Shown here one piece after another: positions 35,101 through 43,959 of a DNA stretch of 64,000 nt (the first letter of the stretch is position 1; each line of letters begins with the position of its first letter). Location of the stretch: assembly GCA_032158295.1 (NCBI GenBank), contig CM063244.1:29452241-29516240 (forward strand), given 5' to 3'. The notes beneath the pieces were generated by a model. That model was not told where the DNA came from. It was given only the letters and a program-made list of their open reading frames with translations, and did not search any database. The translations under genes and the position numbers were made by a program. The stretch is from Pycnopodia helianthoides (taxonomy: Eukaryota > Echinodermata > Asteroidea > Forcipulatida > Asteriidae).

Positions 35101-38100
35101 CTCATATTTGTTTATAATTGTGTCTCTGACAAGTGTTACTTGAGGGTTTTGCATGTTATTGCATCCTCTGAAGCAAACTGGTTAATAAACTAATAAAATG
35201 AACCAACCAAACTCCATGGTGTACAACAACTGTACAATGTACATGTGAATTAATCTAAATGAAAATCTCACTTCCTGGTTTGCGATGTACATGTAACAGC
35301 CCCCCCCCCCACACACAAAAAAAATAAATAAAATAAAGTAAAATAAATAAACATTCTTTTATGATAATTCCTGTTGCATCGTATGCAAGCACAGAATAAA
35401 CCACGTCCACAATGCACTTGCACAAAATGTGCGTAAGGATTTATTAATTGTTCATGTTTACATACAGTACATTTTTGTAGTCTCAAATTAACAAGAGTCA
35501 ACTAGACATACATGTAAGACTCTATATATATGTACAGATGTAAAAAGGGCAATAACAACAACAACCTGAATAATGCAAAAACAGCATTCATTTCAGCACA
35601 TTGAATGGTACTCAATAGGCCTACTCGTTAGTCTACCCCTGGGCTTCAGGGGTGAATAATACCACAAAAGAGACTTGCTGTTGTTGAATCTCCGCGCGTA
35701 TGATTTCCAAGTCCCTCTTGTCCCAAATTCAGGTCCTCTCTTTCAGTTTTTAGTTGTAAAAACGCATGATCTCCCATGAGAAGATCTGAATCAATGTTCT
35801 TTATGAACGTGTAGTTCATGTCCAATTACTGGTTCCAGAAATCAGTTCCAAGTCAAATTCCTTGTACTATGTATTTTTTATACTTGTCCATGAAGAAAGC
35901 AAAACAGCTCAACTTGACCTTCAATCGTAACCCACAATAATCACTATGCTGTGGTACATGTACATTACTAGTAGTATTTGCACTATGGATCACACATACG
36001 TACATGTAGGCCTATACTGTCGAACACCAACATATCATCAGAGCCCATATTTCATCAAGCTGAGCAGGAATTAATGAATGGGGCACCAGTTAAAACGATG
36101 TAAACATTATGGACAGTTTTTCTGTGCTTAGCAAGTTTGTGTGCTTAGAGATTGGATCAAGGTTGTAACCAATCCTTCAATGAACTGGGTCACTTGAGTA
36201 TGCTGTCTTAAACTCTTTTCACACGACAGCAATTTAGCAAGGGTTCCTTGCTTAATTTGAGCATGGTCGTAAATTTTACAAGTTCCCCTTCGTGTGACAA
36301 CAATGTTTGGACAGTCCAGGCAGTGAAATCGTCTCAAATTTGCCGTTCTTTGTGGACAGTATAAACATTGCTGTCCTTTCACATGAGGTGCATTTTGAAA
36401 ATTTGCAACCATGCTAAAATTAAGCAAGGGACCCTGCTAAATGCTGTCGTGTGAAAAGAGTTTTAGTCCTCTGGTACTAGTCAATGGAAAGGTGTGGTTT
36501 TCCTTTTGAAAAAACAAACCGAAAGCAATCAGCTCAGTTTTCAAGAAAACTCACCTTTTTCTGGCTCGGCATTCTCTTGCTGGTTTAGTTCTTCCTCTTC
36601 TTGTTTCTTGGATGCATGACGAGCCAAGATTTGGCTCATCACCGGGCAATTCTCACTGTAGGTGAACAGCGATGTGCTAGCTTTCTTTGCAAAGCCTTTG
36701 GGTAGGCGAGAGAGAAAGGGGCACTTCAGAAGAGCGATGTGCGCCATAGTCTTAGAGTATATTGGAAATTTCTGTGGAAAAAAACAGTAACAGCAAATTA
36801 TTCACTGAGGAATTCTGATTTCGTGAACAAGATAATGTTTTAAAAAAGAGGACTTTCCAAGTGACTTTACAAGATATTTCAACATGTACATGTATACTGG
36901 ACAGCAACTTTCTGTAATAATTTGCATCAGGGATCAAGAATAATGAGTTTTGTATCTGTTTTGTAAATTTAAACACTTTTAATTTAATCAAATAATCTAT
37001 GACTACATGTAGCTTGTGAAAAGAATTACTATAAAAAAGAATGGATTTTCAAAGACTACGTACAAAAAATGATGTACAAACATTTTGTTTGACTCTGATT
37101 ACATGACTGTACAAGATCCAAACATTCGTGTCAAGTACCATTTAAATACATGTACCCAAATAAACTGAAAAGCAAACCCAAAGCTAAAATATTTACAAAA
37201 ATTCATTGTAACTCTCTACAAGTATTCAAATCTACAGCTCCCAACATTTGGACCCATGCAGTACGTATACAAGGAAATCAAAAACAATCAACCTAGCACT
37301 CATTAAATGCTGTAAGTGCTCATAACATTTCAATTAAACTGCCTACTTCATCCTACATTGACAAAACAGAAAATACTTATAAAAAGTCAGGTCATCCGGA
37401 GCCTTGTACATTGCAGTTGATTCAATGAATAAGCAATTTCTTGTTTGCATTCCAAACTCTGTGGAGTGTGAATAACACTATCAATAGGTGTAACCCTGAT
37501 CAAAGAGAAGCCCAAGTGAGTTCAAGAAATTAAGGTCACTTCTTTCCCTGGTAACCTTGTCGGTATCCTGCTGTTGTATGAAAGCCATGGGAAGGTCATT
37601 TATCGGCAATCATACTAGCCAACGAATGGGTTGTACAACCTTTGGGATCTATCTACAGGAAAACCATGAGCTTTAAAATGTGTATCTCTACTGCATGTCA
37701 TCAGACCATAGTATAATGCAACAATATCTGGAATGAATATTGAAAATATATACAACTTGGAAAGTGGTACAGTACTACATGTACTGCTATGCTTAACAAC
37801 TGATTAAGCCTTTAGTCCCTGAACCACCCGAGTTTGCTGAAATTATCTCAGTTTTCAATACTCTCCCAAGTAAATTACTAGAATTGTGGTAAAAAAATAT
37901 TTTAAAAGATACACAAGGCTTGTTGTTTACGTACAATTTTGTCCTTTTCGTTAATATTGTCATTGATTAACATACTATTTCAATTTTGGAGGAGATAAGT
38001 CCCAAGGGAACAATAAGTGCCTCTTTGTATAAACGGCTATCGCTAAATTTAATGGAGGTTATTTTTTATAAAGTTAAAATTAAAACACAATAGATTTGAA

Positions 38101-41100
38101 GCTGCTGGCGTTAACTGCGAATACTGATTAATTGCAAACAGTTTTTGACAGTATCATTATGATGAAAGAAAACACAATTTGTTTAAAATGAGCGTGGTTT
38201 TGGTAAGAGCTACAGAATTCATCATCATTAGCGTTACAATTTTTACAATTCAACTTTCATCTGTGAAGGGCAAAAATTTAAAAATTATCTCTATTACAAA
38301 TTGCTATTGTCACAACCAACGCGTACCAATGACTAGCTGTTTTTTTTTTGATGCTACTTTTTTCCCTCCAAACACAAGCTGGTGAGCGTTTCCTCCTACC
38401 CCATGTTACGGTGTATCGCTTTGGGCGGCTGGGCAGTTTGGTGGCTAAAAGTAGGCATGTCACACCATTTTTCAAAGTGTGTCCTTATGGCTCAAAATCA
38501 TTTCTAAATGAAGTTAAGTATGAAGAAAGAAACTCAGAACTGCATAAAAAACTGAAATCTGACATTCCGTTCTCGAGCTATGTTAAAAGTTAAAGTTAAA
38601 AAATATACCCCAATTTACGCTATTTTTCGCAAAATACGATAATTAGAGTTTTTCATCATTTTTAAATTTTCAACAATGTAATTTGTGTCAAAAATTGTTT
38701 AAATTATGCTTTCTTGATGGACTTCTGGGCATATTACAAAGAGCAAAAAAAAGTACAGTGCTATCTTAATTTATTTTTGTGTAGAAAAATACTTGAAAAT
38801 GCCTGATTATGTCAACAATCACCGATGGGAAGACAATAAAGTTGAAAAATAGGCTAAGTCCAGCTAATCCACATCAGTGTTTTCAGCGCAGAGTGTGGGA
38901 GCTGGAAAAAAATGATGGAAACCGGCTAGCTTTATTGTTTATTACGATAGTTACCGAAGGCGTAGGTTCAAGTTTCATACATTATTTGAAAGATTAATAA
39001 CTCTAAATTCATGTGGGGGGACAGAAACTTTTATATCTATATTTATTCTTTACAAAATTACAAGTTCTTGCCTTGTTGCTTCGAACCGCTTCTCGGTCGC
39101 AATTTTGGAAAATTTCCTGGACGTAATCGCATGGCCAGAGCTTTAACCTCGCTATATAACAACCTCGTTTCCAGTTTAAACATCGCTAACACACGCAGGG
39201 GTTCGATTTTTATGAGGCTACACTGTGCACCGATGCACCACACTCAACTGTACGGTCGCTTTTGCATGGAGCTCAATGTACACATGGTGCACACAGAAAT
39301 CACGGGCCGCTGACAAACGGCAGCGCGTGAGTGATATGCCTACTAAAAAGGTTGACTGTTCATACTTTGGCAACAAACTGGGAGCGTAACAACATACCTA
39401 ATGAATTAAGACTGTCATTTCAATACAACATGTAGTTTGTACCATTTAGCAAGTGTTGAAATTATTTTCAACTTTGAACACAATTTAAATGCAGGGGCTC
39501 GAGTTACCAGAATTGAAATGAGAGAAAAAAAATAACAGAACACAATATAATTTGAACAAGAAGAGAATATTTATCTCACTTTTTCATTTTACTAAAAAGA
39601 ATTGGAAAGATAAAAAGAAAGAAAGAAAGACAATAAATATTATAGGGACACGTTGCCTTGGATATGGTGATTTGGGCTCTAAGCATTGTTATGAAATTAA
39701 AATAGTTGGAAAGATGTTTCAAAAGTAGAATATAATGATCCACACAAATATGCCTCAAAATTGTATGATTTTCCTTTTACTTTGTGAATATCAAATGGAG
39801 CATTGACAGCAGATGTTCACGTATCATAAAAAGCCAAATGTTGAGAATCAGTCTGCTCTATTTAGCTAAACTTCCAACTAAACTGAAATCATAAATTCAT
39901 CATTCTTCAAAAAAAAGAAACACAATGTTAACATGTACTTGCCCTTAAAAAGATGTTAAAAAAAAAAAAGGTGGCAACACATTGTTTTAAAAAGAGTTCT
40001 GAAAAAAGCAGTCATTAGCACTAACAGTAACATTTAGCATGTTTAGCACTCAGGTAATGTACACTAGTGTAAATCGTAACCCTTAATCCTCCCAAATTCG
40101 CATACAGATTTCGGGGGTTACTCTGAACAAAAAATGTAGGCCTACATCAAAAGACACGGATAGTTGTGTTCACAGATCTAATGACAGTTCACGAACATTG
40201 AGTAACTTGGGGGCTTTTGTAATATTTTAGCCATTTCTGTCAGCCCTGAAGCCCAAATTTGCAAATGTTACCTTCCGGTCTACGAATCGCAGGAGGATTG
40301 AAGGGCTACGATTAACACAACTGTAGGACTTTTCACACTACCCTGACTACAGGAAATCTCTGTGTTTGAACCAAAATGGTGCAGGTCAGACCAATCATTC
40401 TGTGAAAGGGGCCGGGTGTTACAAAATATCTTGCCACATTTCATCGCTGCAACCAGGCATCACTGTTCACGCATAGCGCACAAATAAAGACAATGCTGAG
40501 TGCTCCGGAGCCTTGTTGTATCACCCCTTATATTGAATGGTTGATTCGACCATTCAGGTTCAAGCATTGTGCTTTGACAACAAAACTGCAGAGAGTATCA
40601 AGTAAGAAATTTAAGTAATTTTTGAAGAGGTTTTTGCATGTAGTTCAGCGAAAAAGCTGCACATGTGTTGTGAATGACCTACTAAGTGTTGAGGAAGTTT
40701 TAGATGAGTAGTACTAAGTACACAGGCGACTGAAGTTATTGCTGGCTGAAGACCAGAAAATTTCATCAATGACCATTTTGAAAACGGCATAGGGTTGCGA
40801 ATGCCCAATTGAAAATGGGTGATTCCTATAATTAAAATTAAAACAGGGTGAATTTACTGTGGATGTTACTAATAATGTGTACTGAAAAGTGCATTCCCAT
40901 AATTTATTAATAAAAATACAATTAGTACAGTATTGTATACTGAAGTTAGTTGCGATAATCTCGTACCAGGCAGTAACTGTTCTTTCTGTAGTAACTAACT
41001 AACAATTTAAATAATGTAATTACAACTCTAAAGGTGTAAAGGCCCCTATTTTATTGTACTGTAAAACAACATTTACTGAATGTAGATAGAAAGCCATTTC

Positions 41101-41500
41101 TACTTCCATGAACTACAACCACCAACCCTCCAAATCAAAACCGAACATTTATTGGAAGTCATCATGGCAGGTGAGGAAAAAAATAGATTAGAGTTTCCTC
41201 ATTCCTGTGATGATCCTGCGTTTTTGACTACAGTCACTGAGTCAGTACGTACATGTACATCCCCCCATGTAGATGTAGCAATTTCTCGAAAGAAGACACC
41301 GGTCTCCATTTACTTCGAATTTTAATACTCACCAGCAAGAACTTCACATACAGTTACGGTTGCATCTACTCTGGACAGATTTCAGATAAAAACAATTCGT
41401 GTCCTTCACTGAGAACGACGAAAAATGAAGTATTTTCGTGGATTACTTTGGCATTACTTCAGGTGTAGCCATGCAAATACAACTAGCGTAAATCTCATTC
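16839..41500 (-). CDS. ALAS1: 5-aminolevulinate synthase (nine coding exons)
   Basis: Mitochondrial ALAS condenses glycine and succinyl-CoA with PLP to make 5-aminolevulinate, the rate-limiting step of heme synthesis in animals. Coding exons are 36747-36555, 31432-31316, 28780-28555, 24726-24542, 23901-23722, 21064-20900, 20259-20120, 18095-17967 and 17189-16839. They sum to 1686 nt (561 residues) with every junction in phase; human ALAS2 has 587 residues and ALAS1 640. The N terminus has three Cys-Pro heme-regulatory motifs (C9-P10, C34-P35, C75-P76), as in vertebrate ALAS. The catalytic core shows [12 protein letters not shown] (about 186-197), [28 protein letters not shown] and the PLP lysine in SGTLGKAYG (K357). 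A predicted untranslated first exon lies near 41333-41500. Whether the animal has a second ALAS is unknown, so the symbol follows the housekeeping paralogue. The gene is convergent with CCDC51. Confidence 0.95.
17410..17865 (-). repeat. tRNA-derived SINE, family D, copy 1
   Basis: The reverse complement carries GTGGGTTCGAATCCCAGTCA (B-box) and CTTTATCAAGACACTAAACT. Towards its tail lies the shared block AAACCATCTCAGCTCCC with GAGTATACAGCCTGTGCTGC (plus strand), which matches 55845-56080. It lies in an ALAS intron. Confidence 0.7.
17967..18095 (-). CDS. ALAS1: ALAS coding exon 8
   Basis: It encodes [20 protein letters not shown] and [11 protein letters not shown]. The borders are TTTTGTAG before 18095 and CCAT|GTAAGT at 17967, phase 0 on both sides. 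Confidence 0.94.
18200..19110. other. ALAS intron 7 interior, gene-free
   Basis: Strongly AT-rich, with A-rich and TATATA runs around 18715-18850. No coding or structured element is evident. Confidence 0.45.
19120..19465 (+). mobile_element. TTAA-flanked MITE, type 2, copy 2
   Basis: It is nearly identical to 5857-6202 over its whole length, with ends TTAAAGGCCCTGTACACT and AGTGTACAATACCTTTAA. The high identity suggests recent activity. Confidence 0.9.
19703..19863. mobile_element. GGGCCC foldback element, copy 4
   Basis: GGGCCCAATTCATAGAGCTG starts it and GTGAAATTGGGCCC ends it, with internal GTTACCAGCCAAAC and inverted GACCGGTATCC arms. It lies in ALAS intron 7. Confidence 0.8.
20120..20259 (-). 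CDS. ALAS1: ALAS coding exon 7 (PLP lysine)
   Basis: It opens with the GKAYG that completes the PLP-binding SGTLGKAYG, then [20 protein letters not shown]. The borders are TTCTTCAG before 20259 and ACAA|GTAAGT at 20120. Confidence 0.95.
20900..21064 (-). CDS. ALAS1: ALAS coding exon 6
   Basis: It encodes [20 protein letters not shown] and EVHAVGLYG, and ends IDIISGTLG. The borders are TTTCAG before 21064 and TTAG|GTAAGA at 20900. Confidence 0.96.
21345..22737. repeat. 81-bp minisatellite in ALAS intron 5, about 17 copies
   Basis: The unit runs GACGTCATTGAATGGGTCTG, ACATTCCACACAGGTAATG, TTTGTTACTCAAGAGGTCAA, ATTCAATGCCGTTCTGATTG. Starts at 21348, 21429, 21510 and onward to 22723 keep an 81-bp period, except the third unit, which lost two single bases. 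Units are otherwise nearly identical and vary mainly at one site (GACGTC, GACATC, once GACTTC). As 81 is a multiple of three, it creates a 422-codon ORF with no meaning. Confidence 0.97.
22800..23720. other. ALAS intron 5, left of exon 5
   Basis: No gene is seen. A run of about 14 G lies at 23519-23532, with a G-rich flank from 23511. The rest is plain AT-rich intron. Confidence 0.4.
23722..23901 (-). CDS. ALAS1: ALAS coding exon 5
   Basis: It encodes [34 protein letters not shown] and [13 protein letters not shown]. The borders are CATGTAG before 23901 and ACAG|GTGAGT at 23722. Confidence 0.96.
24067..24476. mobile_element. Inverted-repeat element in ALAS intron 4
   Basis: It starts TTAAAGGTAGGGTCATAGAT and ends ATCTATGACCCTCCCTTCAA, imperfect inverted repeats. 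The left TTAA matches the TTAA-flanked families. It is non-coding, about 410 bp. Confidence 0.7.
24542..24726 (-). CDS. ALAS1: ALAS coding exon 4 (glycine-rich GTRNISG)
   Basis: It encodes [20 protein letters not shown] and [20 protein letters not shown]. The borders are GCCACCAG before 24726 and CCAG|GTAGGA at 24542. Confidence 0.96.
25196..25405 (+). repeat. tRNA-derived SINE, family A, copy 2
   Basis: It has GTTGGCTCGGTGGTTTCTTC and the B-box GGTTTGAATCCCACTTC, then CGGAGCCATGCATGTGGATT. It is better preserved than the copy at 3777. Confidence 0.75.
25410..26380. other. ALAS intron 3, gene-free part
   Basis: No family repeat or coding motif is recognised. Confidence 0.4.
26381..26763 (-). 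mobile_element. TTAA-flanked MITE, type 1, copy 4 (inverted)
   Basis: Its ends are TTAAAGGAACATTACAGAAT and ATTCTGTAATGTTCCTTTAA. It lies in the same orientation as the copy at 10523. Confidence 0.88.
26770..27090 (+). other. Open frame of unknown nature in ALAS intron 3
   Basis: About 106 codons without a stop run from just after the MITE to TGA at 27088. The product would be rich in Ser, Thr, Lys and Arg (for example [17 protein letters not shown]). There is no ATG near its left end; the first in frame lies about 40 codons in. I do not recognise it. It could be a lost exon, a retrotransposon remnant or chance. Confidence 0.25.
27520..27620 (+). repeat. Possible retroelement 3' tail
   Basis: The segment GACTCTGCTAGGGTCGAAAC, then GTCAGGCC, resembles tails I associate with Penelope-like elements in invertebrates. 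That rests on memory only. Confidence 0.3.
28555..28780 (-). CDS. ALAS1: ALAS coding exon 3
   Basis: It encodes [20 protein letters not shown] and [20 protein letters not shown], the start of the conserved core. The borders are CTCAACAG before 28780 and CAT|GTAAGT at 28555. Confidence 0.95.
28960..29095 (+). repeat. tRNA-derived SINE, family B, partial copy
   Basis: GGGTTTAATTCCAAACTGAC (decayed B-box) precedes TGCCTGTGGATTGTTTTTTC, CTGCAGGACTCGGAATGCAT and TTGAGTATACTC, the family B body. Confidence 0.62.
29352..29620 (+). repeat. tRNA-derived SINE, family B, split by a foldback insertion
   Basis: The A-box half CTGTGGTCTAGTGGTAAGAC lies left of 29385 and the B-box half GTGGATTCGAATCCCACC lies right of 29488. 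The body continues TGTCTGTGGATTTGTTTTTA and GCTAAGTATACAGTGCTT. Confidence 0.78.
29385..29488. mobile_element. GGGCCC foldback element, copy 5, nested in a SINE
   Basis: It starts GGGCCCAATTTCATGGCTCT and ends GCCATGAAATTGGGCCC. At only about 104 bp it is the shortest complete copy, and it interrupts the SINE head between the two promoter boxes. Confidence 0.83.
29820..30925. other. ALAS intron 2, gene-free part
   Basis: No gene is seen. CTCTGTTGCCCTGGTCTTGG near 30073 matches 15660, indicating a shared repeat fragment. Confidence 0.4.
30929..31114. mobile_element. Foldback element in ALAS intron 2
   Basis: TCATGATCATAGCAGGCCTG is inverted as CTAGGCCTGCTATTATCATGA. The inner arms GGATCATGAACTCTAACCCA and GGACTAGAGTTCATAATTCC also pair. 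It ends about 200 bp right of exon 2's donor side... within the intron, and has no coding capacity. Confidence 0.72.
31316..31432 (-). CDS. ALAS1: ALAS coding exon 2 (third heme-regulatory motif)
   Basis: It encodes [19 protein letters not shown] and ends STRETG. The borders are TTCTTCAG before 31432 and ACAG|GTAATT at 31316. Phase 1 to phase 1. Confidence 0.92.
31723..31951. mobile_element. Foldback element in ALAS intron 1
   Basis: GACCCTTCCCATGAAATATG starts it and CATATTTCATGGGAAAGACC ends it. Pairing AAGGCAATG and CATTGCCTT extends slightly outside. The interior contains GC-rich GCGCACTC and CGCGCC motifs. Confidence 0.75.
33150..33515. repeat. Divergent inverted-repeat unit
   Basis: GTATACATCCCAACCTCGTC at 33155-33175 has an approximate inverse, GGGGATGAGGTTGGTATACA, at 33482-33501. 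This suggests the ends of a roughly 350-bp element. The interior is not recognised. Confidence 0.5.
33599..33665. repeat. Near-perfect short hairpin
   Basis: The left arm TACACCATGTTTTACATTTT, then AAAGTATCATAG, pairs with the right arm CTATGATACTGTAAAAATG, then TAAAACATGGTGTA, across a 2-base loop. About 30 base pairs have only small mismatches. Confidence 0.8.
36208..36465. mobile_element. MITE with 50-bp-class inverted termini in ALAS intron 1
   Basis: It starts TTAAACTCTTTTCACACGAC, then AGCAATTTAGCAAGGG. It ends GCTGTCGTGTGAAAAGAGTT, then TTA. The termini are long and well matched. It sits about 90 bp from the first coding exon's donor. Confidence 0.8.
36555..36771 (-). CDS. ALAS1: ALAS coding exon 1 (start codon, two heme-regulatory motifs)
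   Basis: The acceptor is TTTCCACAG before 36771 and the ATG is at 36747-36745. The exon encodes [14 protein letters not shown] and [10 protein letters not shown], then a Glu/Gln-rich stretch. It ends at AAAG|GTGAGT, phase 1. The upstream acceptor shows that a non-coding first exon exists. Confidence 0.93.
36775..41330. other. Predicted ALAS 5' intron (or upstream region)
   Basis: No coding exon is recognised. It is AT-rich, with an (AAAG)n run near 39615 and a TATATAA at about 39155. A possible alternative donor ATTAG|GTATGT (minus strand) lies near 39398. An alternative promoter cannot be excluded. Confidence 0.4.
41333..41500 (-). other. ALAS1: Predicted untranslated first exon of ALAS
   Basis: On the minus strand TTCTTGCTG|GTGAGTATT at 41333/41332 is a strong donor. 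The coding exon at 36771 has its own acceptor, so an upstream non-coding exon is needed. This donor, next to a GC-rich island, is the best candidate seen. The 5' end at about 41500 is a guess. Confidence 0.45.
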
Positions 41501-41510
41501 ATTGCTTCCT

Positions 41511-41522
41511 TGCGCATGCGCG
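41511..41522. promoter_or_regulatory. NRF-1-type palindrome TGCGCATGCGCG
   Basis: TGCGCATGCGCG matches the NRF-1 consensus YGCGCAYGCGCR. It lies about 180 bp upstream of the predicted ALAS first-exon donor, in a GC-rich island (41510-41780). NRF-1 control of ALAS1 is established in mammals; its use here is inference. Confidence 0.5.
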
Positions 41523-41779
41523 TACGTTTTTACTGGGGGGGGGGGGCGGTCGGTCAGTGGTACGTGTGATCCGGTTGTGCGTGCTGCGTGCTGCGTGTTG
41601 TTGTACCTGATCGACCTAGTCTTGACTGGCGACGTTCGTTTTGTAAACCTAGTCGCCGATATCGCAACAATTACTGGAGAACAGATTTCGGTATTACACA
41701 AACATCTGGCTCAAAACGAACTGTTTTGATTCAGACTCGTAGACTTGCCAAGTCCCTCCGAGCCAGTTTCCGAGCCAGT

Positions 41780-42690
41780 CATTGTTACGCCCTCTACCGG
41801 TGACTAATACAAAAACAGCCAATCAAGACTAGATCGACCTCCACTTATGATGACATAATGTTCAGCCATGGTTGTATGGTGTCCCACTATTAAGGTAGTT
41901 AGATAACTGTGCCCCGCGAGCTTTTCATTATGTATGACGTCAATGCACCATAAAACACGCCCACTTCATTTGCGGATGTGTTATTGGCTCATGAATGGCT
42001 AACGGGCGACGGTAGCACAAGTTGGACTCCCAGTCTTCATTTCACCATGGAGGAAGACAATTTTCTTCCTTCATGATTTCACCATGGTAGACCATGGAGG
42101 AATAAGAAATTTTCCTCCATGGGTAGACTCATCTCTTGATTATTCCTCCATGATTTCACTGTGTGTTGTATAACTAATCCACCGATACTTTTGATCATAC
42201 TGCCCTCTTTACATCACAAAGCCCTTTCGCGCTGCCATCAACTTGGTCATGTTCCCTGTATCCAATATAAAAGTATCGGATGCTAACATTCATTGTACAA
42301 AAAGGAACCAGACTAATTTTCCGTCCTACCTCGGTTTGGTTTCATTGATTTTAATGGGGAAATCAAGATGGCTGCACCATGATAACAGTATTGTCATTGA
42401 TACCCTGCCGCAAGGCCAACCATAGAGCAAGGAACAGTTTTTGGCAATAACTAAAGCCAACTTATTATTAGTCTCCCCGTCTGCAAATGTTTTTTGAAGC
42501 ATGCATCACATATTTTAGGTCTTCCCAGGCTCGTTTTGAAAACAACTATTTCGATGGAGACAAATTCCGTGTAATTTATTTTTAAAATGTGTTTGAGCTT
42601 TAAGGAATCACTTGAATTGCTGATCCTAAGGAAGTTTCAATACGAAGACACGCTTTCTTGTCTAAATAATTAAAATTGTATCCGGTTACT
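41780..42690. other. Gene-free stretch with short internal repeats
   Basis: CACCATGG, TCCTCCATG and inverted versions recur at 42030-42160. No coding signal is seen. Confidence 0.4.
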
Positions 42691-42900
42691 TCATTTTGTC
42701 GGTAGGGCCGGCGAGGCGTTCGATCCCTGGAAACATTTAAGCCTGCCAAATGGCCTGATCTGTGTAGGCAGTGGTGTACTTGAGCTAGCGTAGCTAGCAT
42801 TGAACACTAGGTGAGAGTTGAATGATAGTAGTTTCAATTGGCAAGTGTTCATTCTTTGTAGTTTGATATTGTGCACAACCGAGGCATAGGCCTACCAGAT
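42690..42900. repeat. Intergenic dispersed repeat E, copy 1
   Basis: CGGTAGGGCCGGCGAGGCGT, TCGATCCCTGGAAACATTTA, AGCCTGCCAAATGGCCTGAT and GAGCTAGCGTAGCTAGC match blocks at 45326-45415 and 46906-47020. It ends near AGGCATAGGCCTACCAGATC, shared with 45890-45920. Confidence 0.7.
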
Positions 42901-43097
42901 CACAGTCAAACCATACAAATCAGCGGTATTGCGTTCACACATATGTGTTTTCCTTTAGTTATTTCAATGTCTGCATTATTTTAAGCAAGAGTTTGTATTA
43001 AACTTCTTAATGTTAAAAATAGCTGCATTTCAATTCAAAATCAAACTGGTCCTTCGACTCAGTTACCCGTACGTATCGACACTGTGACCGTAAAATC

Positions 43098-43136
43098 ATT
43101 GATCTACATTATACTGTCAGCATAATGTAGATCAAT
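43098..43136. repeat. Short perfect hairpin
   Basis: The arms ATTGATCTACATTAT and ATAATGTAGATCAAT are separated by 9 bases. Confidence 0.75.
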
Positions 43137-43139
43137 GGT

Positions 43140-43955
43140 TAAAATGATACCGCCCTCTTGCGGCTGTTATTTTCCAAGTTTTTGTCATAATTTACAGCAC
43201 ATGTGTACATGAAGTTGATGGATTAAGCTACTTAAGCAATACAATCGATGACAAAAAGAGGATTACTGGCAAATACATACCTAAAACGACGGAAACAATA
43301 ATGATCCAAAATAATTATTCTCTTTGCAGTAAATTACTTAAATAAACGATGATGTGTCTATTCGAAAATAGAACCTAAACGCTAACGACAAGCAATCAAC
43401 AAGCTACCGACTTTTTTGTTAAAATCCAAAATAAATTATTTAAAAAACTGTTTTCAGAATGCATTATAAGCTTCTCTCCTCTAGAGCAGCAATCACAAGT
43501 TTCCATCACCAAGTCGAGGCTGGGAGGGAACAGTCTGTCCCTAAAAGGGCTTACAATAAGCTCTGTGCACAAGTCCGGGCAGAGACCCCCCCCCCCGCCA
43601 ACAATTCATAATTAGATGACAATGATCAAATATCATGATAAAAAACAATAGAGCAACTTCTACATACACACACATTGTGTGCACGCAATGTTACGGAACT
43701 GTTTTGCAATATCGCCCTGCATCTCGATATGGTTAACGCTGCCAAACAACTGTTTTCAACAAACCGACTCATTACTTTAACATTTTCATGAGAGCAGAAA
43801 CTAATCATATGGGGGGAACTAGCCTCATAGACTGTAGCAATCAAAGTCCTACATTTGGCGTTGACAACATTAAAACAGTCTTGCTGAAACCCGTTAGGTC
43901 CTTAAAAAACAAAACAATAAAGTAAAAACAACAAAGAGTACTTAGCAATGGTCAG
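43140..43955. other. Gene-free stretch
   Basis: A C-run lies at 43586-43598. No supported gene or repeat family is seen. Confidence 0.4.
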
Positions 43956-43959
43956 ACAT

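Noticed and set aside
39011..39313. 100-codon ORF upstream of ALAS
   Set aside because: Composition is random-looking, no motif is seen, and splice signals linking it to any gene are absent.
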